NCBI GenBank assembly: GCA_016875755.1
Contig: VGOX01000194.1
Coordinates: 1 to 5,346, forward strand
Direction: 5' to 3'
Length of the DNA stretch: 5,346 nt
Source of the DNA: Chloroflexota bacterium
Lineage (GTDB): Bacteria; Chloroflexota; Anaerolineae; Anaerolineales; Villigracilaceae
In this document: piece by piece, positions 1-5,122 of the stretch
How the letters are laid out: each line of letters opens with the position of its first letter
Position numbering within the stretch: the first letter of the stretch is position 1
Program-made: the position numbers and the translations under genes
Notes under the pieces: model-generated
What the model saw: the letters and a program-made list of their open reading frames with translations, nothing else
The model's database searches: none
Told to the model about the DNA's origin: nothing

Positions 1-2265
1 GAGCACATGCCGCCGCAGATGCATTTGGTCATCACCACCCGTGAAGACCCTGCATTGCCGCTTGCCCGCTTGCGCGCCCGTAACCAGTTGACCGAGATCC
101 GTGCTGCTGACTTGCGCTTTACTGAAAGTGAAGCCGCCGAATTTCTCAATCAGGTTATGGGACTGAAGCTTTCCGCTGAAGAAGTCACCGCTTTGGAGAA
201 GCGCACCGAAGGCTGGATTGCCGGTCTGCAACTGGCGGCGCTCTCCATGCAAGGCAAAGCGGACAAGTCCGCATTCATCCGTGCCTTTGGAGGAACGAAT
301 CAGTTTGTGCTTGATTACCTGCTGGAAGAAGTGCTTCACAAACAACCAGAGCGCGTGCAGGGGTTTTTACTGCGCACTTCCATTTTGAACCGCATGAACG
401 GTTCATTGTGTGACGCGTTGTTGCAAGATCCCATTCCCGCGCAGGGGACGTTGGAAACCCTGGAGCGTGACAACCTGTTCGTCATTCCGCTCGATGCCGA
501 ACGGCGCTGGTATCGCTATCACCGCCTTTTCCGTGACCTGCTTCGCCAGCGTTTGAGCCAAACATACAACAAGGAAGAAATTGCGGGGATGCATATCCGC
601 GCAAGTGCGTGGTTCGAGCAGAATGGCGAGGTGGGTGAGGCGTTCCAGCACGCCATGTCTGCCGCGGATGTTGACTGTGCGGCACGATTGCTGGAACAAA
701 ACTGGCTGGCGATGGATGAAACCTTCCAGTCGGGCACGTGGCTGGGGTGGGCGAACCAACTTCCCTTAAGGATGAGGCGTTTGCGTCCCGTGCTGTTAAC
801 TCAAATGGGCTGGGCATACATGGATGCGGGGGATGCCGAGTTGAGTGAATCCTGTTTGCAGGAAGCCGAATCCAGTTTGAAGAATCCGCTTGAAGAACTG
901 GTCATCGTCGAGGTGGAGCAGTTCCGCAAACTGCCCGCGCGGATTGCGATTGCGCGCGCCTACAACGCGCAGGTGCGGGGACGATTTGCAGATACGCTCC
1001 GCTATGCTGAAACCGCGCTGGACCTGATTCCTGACGATCAGCCTTTTATGCAGGCGCAAGCCGCTTCGATATTGAGCACGTCCAATTGGGCGCATGGTGA
1101 CTTGGAAACCGCCTACGAATATATGAACAATTTTGTAACCGCCTCGCTGAATAATGGGAATATTGCTTTTGCGATTGCGAGCAGTTTTGCCAAGGCGGCG
1201 ATTTTGGTCACGCAGGGACGCTTGCGCGATGGCATGCAGGTCTATCGGTCGGCGCTGGAGTTGGCTGCCACGCACCACGCCGAAGACTTCACAAGGCAGC
1301 ATCATTTGGGGCTGGGGTTTTTGCATCATGAAATGGGCGAAGATGAACGCGCCGCACAGCATTTGCAAAAAGCATTTGAACTTGGGCAACAGACCAACAC
1401 CGTAGATTGGGCGTACAACAAAAGACGGGCGCAAGCCTATCTGAAAGAATCTGAAGGCGATTTGGAAGCCGCGCTCGATCTATGGGATGAAGCCGAACGC
1501 GCCTACGTCCGCACGCCGTTTCCCAACTTGCGTCCTGTGGATGCGATGAAGGCGCGTATTTACCTCAACCAAAACCGACTGGACAAGGCACAAACCTGGG
1601 CTGCCAAGAGCGGGCTTTCCCTACAAGATGCGCCCGATCATCTGCATGAATTCGAGCGGCTCACGTTGGCAAAAATCATGTTGGCGGATTCTCCCAGCGA
1701 GCAGAAGATCGTTGATGTGTTGACCTTGCTGGATGCCCAACTCAAATTGGCACAGCAACAAAACCGCCTGCGCAGCCAGATCGAAATCTTGACCTTGCAA
1801 GCCCAGGCGTTGCACGCAAAAGGAGAGAGCGCCCAAGCCGCATCTGCGCTGGAGCAAGCCTTGCGCCTTGCCGCACCTGAAGGCTATTTGAGAATGTTCG
1901 TCTATGAAGGCGACGCGCTTCGATTTTTGCTTGACGATTTGCGACCGATGATTGGAAGAGCGGCGCTTGGATACGCGGAAAAAATTCTGGCAATGTTTCC
2001 CCAGCAAATCCAAAATCCAAAATCAAAAATACCCTTTGGGCACGATGTCGCAAATCCAAAGTCCGAAATGATCGACCCACTCAGTGAGCGCGAACTCGAA
2101 GTGTTGCGCCTGATCGCACAGGGGCTTTCCAACCAGGAGATCACCCAAAAACTGGTCGTCGCGCTCAGCACGGTCAAAGGGCACAACTTGCGCATCTTCG
2201 CCAAACTGCAAGCCAAAAGCCGCACCGAAGCCGTCGCCCGCGCCCGCGAACTGGGCTTGCTCTAA
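1..2265 (+). CDS. LuxR-family transcriptional regulator, MalT/STAND type (5' end missing)
   Basis: The frame is open from base 1 (gag cac atg), so the gene begins upstream of the window and the Walker A/B part of the NTPase domain is not visible. Numbering from the Met at base 7, TTREDP (10-15) and the following LARLRAR are the late STAND/NB-ARC NTPase signature. Residues ~165-235 (WYRYHRLFRDLLRQRL) are the winged-helix linker. Residues ~240-650 are an Ala/Leu-rich helical TPR-like solenoid, the usual inducer-sensing part in MalT relatives. Residues 691-752 are a complete LuxR HTH (PLSERELEVLRLIAQGLSNQ, then ALSTVKGHN). Proteins of this family are cytoplasmic ATP-dependent activators of about 850-900 residues, so some 100-150 are missing here. 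The ligand cannot be predicted. The linker at 667-687 is unusual and is listed separately. The gene points into the downstream cassette and may regulate it, which is inference. Confidence 0.93.
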   Translation, partial: EHMPPQMHLVITTREDPALPLARLRARNQLTEIRAADLRFTESEAAEFLNQVMGLKLSAEEVTALEKRTEGWIAGLQLAALSMQGKADKSAFIRAFGGTNQFVLDYLLEEVLHKQPERVQGFLLRTSILNRMNGSLCDALLQDPIPAQGTLETLERDNLFVIPLDAERRWYRYHRLFRDLLRQRLSQTYNKEEIAGMHIRASAWFEQNGEVGEAFQHAMSAADVDCAARLLEQNWLAMDETFQSGTWLGWANQLPLRMRRLRPVLLTQMGWAYMDAGDAELSESCLQEAESSLKNPLEELVIVEVEQFRKLPARIAIARAYNAQVRGRFADTLRYAETALDLIPDDQPFMQAQAASILSTSNWAHGDLETAYEYMNNFVTASLNNGNIAFAIASSFAKAAILVTQGRLRDGMQVYRSALELAATHHAEDFTRQHHLGLGFLHHEMGEDERAAQHLQKAFELGQQTNTVDWAYNKRRAQAYLKESEGDLEAALDLWDEAERAYVRTPFPNLRPVDAMKARIYLNQNRLDKAQTWAAKSGLSLQDAPDHLHEFERLTLAKIMLADSPSEQKIVDVLTLLDAQLKLAQQQNRLRSQIEILTLQAQALHAKGESAQAASALEQALRLAAPEGYLRMFVYEGDALRFLLDDLRPMIGRAALGYAEKILAMFPQQIQNPKSKIPFGHDVANPKSEMIDPLSERELEVLRLIAQGLSNQEITQKLVVALSTVKGHNLRIFAKLQAKSRTEAVARARELGLL
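2007..2066 (+). repeat. In-frame AATCCAA heptad repeats in the linker before the LuxR HTH
   Basis: AATCCAA occurs at 2007-2013 and 2014-2020, followed by the variant AATCAAA at 2021-2027. A second cluster has AATCCAA at 2053-2059 and AGTCCGA at 2060-2066. Three 7-base units equal seven codons, so the array stays in frame and encodes IQNPKSK, with a second NPKSE after a short spacer. This is low-complexity linker sequence between the TPR region and the HTH. Similar AATCCAA-type short repeats are known from intergenic DNA in some bacteria such as cyanobacteria (from memory). Confidence 0.75.
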
Positions 2266-2269
2266 CCCC

Positions 2270-2295
2270 AACAATACTCAAAACAATACTTTTGA
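2270..2295. promoter_or_regulatory. Candidate operator: direct repeat plus inverted repeat
   Basis: AACAATACT occurs at 2270-2278 and again at 2282-2290, a 12-base period. Overlapping this is a perfect inverted repeat, TCAAAA (2278-2283) and TTTTGA (2290-2295), separated by six bases. It lies just after the regulator's stop and upstream of the next gene, where an activator or repressor site would be expected. Direct repeats would suit an activator of the MalT type. No binding site for this regulator is known to me, so its function is inferred from position only. Confidence 0.35.
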
Positions 2296-2298
2296 CCC

Positions 2299-2323
2299 TA
2301 ACGGCAAACCCGCCCCGCCGTTA
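2299..2323. promoter_or_regulatory. Perfect 7-bp inverted repeat TAACGGC/GCCGTTA
   Basis: TAACGGC at 2299-2305 is mirrored by GCCGTTA at 2317-2323 around an 11-base C-rich loop. It could be a weak intrinsic terminator for the regulator gene, since it is followed by TATTT, or an operator. A TTATAT at 2321-2326 resembles a -10 box and would place a transcript start only a few bases before the ATG at 2342, which fits the absence of a Shine-Dalgarno there. No -35 box with normal spacing is seen (TTGACC at 2292 is 23 bases away). Confidence 0.35.
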
Positions 2324-2341
2324 TATTTGCGCACGTTGACG

Positions 2342-2989
2342 ATGACACACCACTACGAAATCCGCATCGAAGGGCATTTGGATGACCGCTGGCAGGACTG
2401 GTTCGACGGCATGTCCATCACATTGGAAGAAAATGGAACCACGCTTCTTTCTGGACCTGTGCCTGATCAGCCCGCCCTGTACGGAATCCTGCGCCGGGTG
2501 CGTGACCTCGGTCTGCCGCTGGTGTCGGTCAACCGCATGGAAGAATCAAAACCAAACCTCAGAACAAAAGGAGATCCTATGTCACTCACACACATAGCCG
2601 CAATCGGATTTGCGGTCATCACATTCAGCGCCGCAGCGTTTCAGGTTGCCATGGCGGCTGGAGCGCCCTGGGGTGCATACGCCATGGGCGGAGCCCATCC
2701 CGGCACATTCCCGCCCGCGCTGCGAGTCGCCGCCTTGTTTCAAGCCGCACTGCTGATTGGCTTTGCGCTGGTCGTACTTGCTCGCGCGGACCTGATTCTG
2801 CCTGCCTGGTCTCAAGCCTCGCGTTGGATGATGTGGATCATCGTCGCCTTTTCGGCACTCAGCCTGATCCTCAATCTCATCACCCCCAGCGCGGGCGAAC
2901 GCGCCATCTGGGCTCCTGTGGCATTTCTGATGTTATTGAGCAGTCTGACCGTGGCGCTTTCGAATACCGTACAACAACCTGTTCCCTAA
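2342..2989 (+). CDS. Two-part open frame: small HYEIR-type protein continuous with a 4-TM membrane protein
   Basis: Residues 1-~70 from the ATG at 2342 (MTHHYEIRIEGHLDDRWQDW, then GMSITLEENGTTLL and LRRVRDLGLPLVSVNRMEE) form a small soluble domain. I recall it as a stand-alone ~70-residue protein next to LuxR regulators in Chloroflexota; its function is unknown. Its relatives normally end just after the SVNR/SVRR motif. Here no stop occurs: the frame runs through ~10 polar residues into the membrane protein, whose own ATG lies at 2579. The result is either a real 215-residue fusion or two cistrons in one frame with internal initiation. The frame can also be opened at a TTG at 2327, five codons earlier. 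ATG is preferred because the homologous part begins there, but no Shine-Dalgarno precedes either start. Confidence 0.7.
   Translation: MTHHYEIRIEGHLDDRWQDWFDGMSITLEENGTTLLSGPVPDQPALYGILRRVRDLGLPLVSVNRMEESKPNLRTKGDPMSLTHIAAIGFAVITFSAAAFQVAMAAGAPWGAYAMGGAHPGTFPPALRVAALFQAALLIGFALVVLARADLILPAWSQASRWMMWIIVAFSALSLILNLITPSAGERAIWAPVAFLMLLSSLTVALSNTVQQPVP
2566..2573 (+). promoter_or_regulatory. Internal Shine-Dalgarno inside the two-part frame
   Basis: AAAAGGAG lies five bases before the in-frame ATG at 2579-2581. It is a stronger ribosome-binding site than that of the frame's own 5' start, which has none. Its position at the junction between the soluble and membrane parts argues that the membrane protein is, or recently was, translated on its own. 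Confidence 0.7.
2579..2989 (+). CDS. Four-helix integral membrane protein of unknown function (internal start)
   Basis: This 136-residue product starts at the ATG that follows the AAAAGGAG site. Four hydrophobic segments are visible: ~6-27, ~47-68, ~82-102 and ~109-128. The loop after helix 1 holds GAPWGAYAMGG, followed by PGTFPPALRVAAL leading into helix 2. The third and fourth segments contain FSALSLILNLITPS and GERAIWAPVAFLML. I recognise this pattern from small uncharacterised membrane proteins of actinobacteria and Chloroflexota, but no function is attached to it. It is predicted to sit in the cytoplasmic membrane and has no cleavable signal. The next gene starts 12 bases downstream, so the two are probably co-translated. 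It shares its frame with the upstream small protein, so an automated caller may merge them. Whether the separate product exists is inferred from the ribosome-binding site and homology boundary. Confidence 0.7.
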   Translation: MSLTHIAAIGFAVITFSAAAFQVAMAAGAPWGAYAMGGAHPGTFPPALRVAALFQAALLIGFALVVLARADLILPAWSQASRWMMWIIVAFSALSLILNLITPSAGERAIWAPVAFLMLLSSLTVALSNTVQQPVP

Positions 2990-2995
2990 AGGAGG
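2988..2995 (+). promoter_or_regulatory. Strong Shine-Dalgarno for the DUF6326-like gene
   Basis: AAAGGAGG overlaps the end of the preceding stop codon and lies six bases before the ATG at 3002. It fixes that start and links the two membrane-protein genes translationally. Confidence 0.8.
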
Positions 2996-3001
2996 AATTT
3001 T

Positions 3002-3397
3002 ATGAATTCCAAAAATATCGATAAAAAAGTCCTGCTTTCCACACTGTGGATTGTCGTTATGTTCAGCCTGCTCAAAGCAGACATCCTCTCGCTGTTCATC
3101 CCTGGCCTAGCGGAAGAATTGACTCAGACCGCAGTCATCACTGGCGCTTCTATTCCGCAGTTGATGCTTTTCGGCGCGGTGATGGGGACGGTTGGCATTG
3201 CCATGATTTTCCTTTCCCGCTATTTGAATCGCAGCGCGAATCGTTGGGTCAACCTGATCGTCAGCCCGCTTTACATCCTCTACATTGTGGGCGGTGGCAC
3301 GTTTTATCCGCACTACATTTTCCTCGCAACGGTGGAAGTGATCTGTCTGGTGTTCATTTTCTGGAATGTGTTGAAATGGCGCGAATCTGAAGCATAG
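3002..3397 (+). CDS. DUF6326-like four-helix membrane protein
   Basis: This 131-residue protein has four predicted membrane helices at ~11-33, ~52-73, ~82-99 and ~104-124. The order LSTLWIVVMFSLLKADILSL then FIPG at the start, LNR..NRW.N in the middle loop, and a final FLATVEVICLVFIFW with a basic KWRE tail matches what I remember of the DUF6326 family (LW…D…PG, NRW, VE). That family has no assigned role. Asp27 and Glu112 are charged residues within or at the edges of helices and are the likeliest functional positions. The start is set by AAAGGAGG six bases upstream. The gene lies between another four-helix protein and an oxidoreductase, with gaps of 12 and 19 bases, so it is probably in one operon with both. 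The family call is from memory and not from a search. Confidence 0.8.
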   Translation: MNSKNIDKKVLLSTLWIVVMFSLLKADILSLFIPGLAEELTQTAVITGASIPQLMLFGAVMGTVGIAMIFLSRYLNRSANRWVNLIVSPLYILYIVGGGTFYPHYIFLATVEVICLVFIFWNVLKWRESEA

Positions 3398-3416
3398 AAA
3401 GTAGAAAGGGAAACTC

Positions 3417-4388
3417 ATGAAAGCGATTGTATCCAACCAATACGGCGGACCCGAACATTTAAAACTGGCGGAGGTCGCCATGCCTAAACCAAAAGACGAC
3501 CAGGTGCTGGTTAGGGTGTATGCTGCCTCGGTCAACTCGGCTGATTACCGCCTGTTGAGCGGACTCGTTCCACGCCTGATGGGGTTTGGCATGTTCCGAC
3601 CCAACAACAAGATCATGGGAGCGGACATTGCCGGGCATGTGGAAGCCGTTGGCAAAAAGGTCACCAAATTCAGAGTGGGTGATGAAGTCTTCGGTGACAT
3701 CTCCACTGCCTTTGGCGGATTTGCCGAATATGCCTGTGCGCGTGAGGCTGTACTGGTGAAGAAGCCTGTCAACCTGACTTTTGAGCAAACGGCAGCAGTA
3801 CCGATGGCGGCGGTCACAGCTCTGCAAGGGCTGCGTAAGGGAGGTATCCAGCCCGGGGACGACGTGGCAATTGTCGGTGCGTCTGGAGGCGTGGGTACAT
3901 TCGCTGTGCAGATCGCAAAAGCTCTCGGCGCGGAAGTCACAGCAATATCCAGCACGAAAAAAATGGAGGGGCTTCGTACGTTGGGCGCGGATCACGTCAT
4001 TGATTACACGCGTGAGGATTTCACACGCATCGGTCAACGCTATGACCTGATTCTGGCTGTGAACGGTTATCGCCCGCTGATAGAGTATCGCCGCGCGCTC
4101 AAGCCGCAGGGGAGGTATGTGATGGTCGGTGGTGAGGGCAATCAGATCTTCGAAGCGATGGTGAAGGGTCCGCTCGTCTCGCGGCGCGGCGGGCAGACGG
4201 TTATGAATCTCTTCGCATCTCCGAATGCTGGTGATCTGGCTTTTGTCAAAGACTTGATTGAGGCGGGCAAAGTTACACCGGTCATCGATCGAACGTATCC
4301 GCTCGCGAACACGGCGGAGGCGGTGCGACATGTGGGCACAGGTCATGCCGCGGGAAAGGTTGTTATTCGGGTCAAGGAGACTTTATGA
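3417..4388 (+). CDS. Zinc-independent medium-chain NAD(P)-dependent oxidoreductase (quinone reductase-like)
   Basis: The 323-residue length is typical for MDR quinone-oxidoreductase-like enzymes. The N-terminal GroES-like domain (~1-125) has YGGPEHLKL, ASVNSADYR (38-45), GADIAGHVEAVG (68-79) and GDEVFG (88-93). Where zinc alcohol dehydrogenases have the catalytic Cys, this protein has Asn40, so it should lack catalytic zinc. The Rossmann domain shows VGASGGVGTFAVQIAK (153-168), then SSTKK at 178-182; Ser/Thr/Lys there favour NADPH over NADH. LGADHVIDYT (189-198) is also typical. The C-terminal end GHAAGKVVIRV is the family's usual closing strand. Such cytoplasmic enzymes reduce quinones or activated alkenes; the substrate is unknown. 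GAAAGGG precedes the ATG by six bases. Its TGA overlaps the ATG of the downstream msrP remnant. The gene appears intact. Confidence 0.93.
   Translation: MKAIVSNQYGGPEHLKLAEVAMPKPKDDQVLVRVYAASVNSADYRLLSGLVPRLMGFGMFRPNNKIMGADIAGHVEAVGKKVTKFRVGDEVFGDISTAFGGFAEYACAREAVLVKKPVNLTFEQTAAVPMAAVTALQGLRKGGIQPGDDVAIVGASGGVGTFAVQIAKALGAEVTAISSTKKMEGLRTLGADHVIDYTREDFTRIGQRYDLILAVNGYRPLIEYRRALKPQGRYVMVGGEGNQIFEAMVKGPLVSRRGGQTVMNLFASPNAGDLAFVKDLIEAGKVTPVIDRTYPLANTAEAVRHVGTGHAAGKVVIRVKETL
4374..4380 (+). promoter_or_regulatory. Shine-Dalgarno and ATGA overlap leading into the msrP remnant
   Basis: AAGGAGA inside the end of the oxidoreductase gene lies four bases before the ATG at 4385-4387, which overlaps the TGA at 4386-4388. 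This is a normal coupled start, but the frame it opens stops after 15 codons (TAG at 4430-4432). It marks where a translated gene used to begin. Confidence 0.5.
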
Positions 4389-4926
4389 CCCACACCGACT
4401 TTTCCAAATGTACCTGCATCACTATGAGCTAGCATCTTACAAAGGCATCACCACCTACAATAATTATTACGAGTTCAGCCTCGAAAAAAAAACAGAGGTT
4501 GCCCCGCTTGCCAAAGATTCACGGTTGCTCCATGGACGGTGGAAGTGTATGAGCTGGCCAACAAACCGCAGACATTTGGCATGAAGATATTCTGAAATTC
4601 TTCCCGCAGGAGGAACGCCTTTACCGAATGCGCTGCGTGAAAGCATGGAGCATGGTCATTCCGTGGAAATATGGTTTCAAATCCATCAAGTCCATTATCA
4701 AGATCGAACTGGTTGCTGAACAACCTGCCACTTTGTGTAATACCGTCTCAGCGCGTGAGTATGGGTTCTATGCCAATGTAAACCCAAGGTGCAACATCCG
4801 CGCTGGTCGCAGGTGACGGAGCGTCGCATCGGCGAGATGAAACGCCGAAAGACCCTTATGTTCAACGGCTATGGCGAACAGGTTGCCTGCCTTTATGAAG
4901 GCATGGACTTAACAGTAGATATATAG
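4385..4926 (+). pseudogene. msrP: Broken, internally deleted msrP (yedY): molybdenum methionine-sulfoxide reductase catalytic subunit
   Basis: Four fragments in three frames join into one MsrP-like protein. Bases 4426-4518 encode ITTYNNYYEFSLEKK…VAPLAKD; 4521-4580 encode TVAPWTVEVYELANKPQTF; 4583-4786 encode EDILKFFPQEERLYRMRC…AWSMVIPW followed by KYGFKSIKSI…EYGFYANVNP; 4789-4926 encode HPRWSQVTERRIGE…TLMFNGYGEQVACLYEGMDL and a TAG. Each junction fits one missing base. The Cys that binds molybdenum in E. coli MsrP is kept (codon 4634-4636), but the family's Glu two residues later is Lys. After VIPW the protein jumps straight to KYGFK, skipping about 85 residues present in intact relatives. 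The N-terminal Tat signal region is also absent. Intact MsrP is a periplasmic enzyme of ~330 residues that repairs oxidised methionine with MsrQ. This copy cannot be functional. Confidence 0.88.
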
Positions 4927-4931
4927 GAGGT
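4924..4931 (+). promoter_or_regulatory. Orphan Shine-Dalgarno after the msrP remnant
   Basis: TAGGAGGT overlaps the remnant's stop codon and is a near-perfect ribosome-binding site. No ATG lies at a normal distance. The best alternative, a GTG at 4944, opens only 23 codons (to 5015) with no recognisable similarity. Because msrP is usually followed by msrQ, this may be what is left of an msrQ translation start. Confidence 0.4.
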
Positions 4932-5122
4932 TTGTATTTATCTGTGCCAGAAGCCCATGGTTTTAGACCGCTTTGTATTAATGGTAAATTGATAATAGAA
5001 AAAATGAAAAGGTGATTTGCGCAACAGGCCTAATTCAATCTCAAACAGGATTATGTGTACTAACGTCACATTGGCATAGTGCTCAAGGGAGCATAATATA
5101 GAGGATGTAAAGTTCAAGAAGA
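4927..5122. other. AT-rich intergenic stretch
   Basis: No supported gene is present between the msrP remnant and the end of the minus-strand frame. The stretch is about 37% GC with frequent stops on the plus strand. A small inverted repeat, TGCTC (5080-5084) and GAGCA (5089-5093), lies within a weak promoter-like pair, TTGGCA (5071-5076) and CATAAT (5092-5097), with a 15-base spacer. Neither is convincing alone. Confidence 0.5.

Noticed and set aside
796..1434. Minus-strand open frame of 212 codons opposite the regulator
   Set aside because: It lies wholly within the TPR-coding part of the LuxR gene and its translation shows no domain. It is a composition-driven shadow.
3459..4346. Long minus-strand open frame (295 codons) opposite the oxidoreductase gene
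   Set aside because: It is an antisense shadow of a clearly conserved plus-strand MDR gene. Its product is rich in His, Arg and Cys with no recognisable motif.
4258..4584. Plus-strand 108-codon frame spanning the oxidoreductase end and the msrP start
   Set aside because: Its first part is out-of-frame oxidoreductase sequence and only its middle is MsrP-like. It is an accidental joining of two genes, not a protein.
4628..4816. Plus-strand 62-codon frame as a small independent protein
   Set aside because: It is the frame-2 fragment of the msrP remnant (CVKAWSMVIPWKYGFK…EYGFYANVNP) and ends in out-of-frame residues after the third frameshift.
5071..5097. Promoter-like TTGGCA…CATAAT pair with a small TGCTC/GAGCA hairpin, possibly for a small RNA ending at the 5127-5164 hairpin
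   Set aside because: The spacer is only 15 bases, the inverted repeat is five bases, and such matches are common in AT-rich DNA. Transcript data would be needed to support it.
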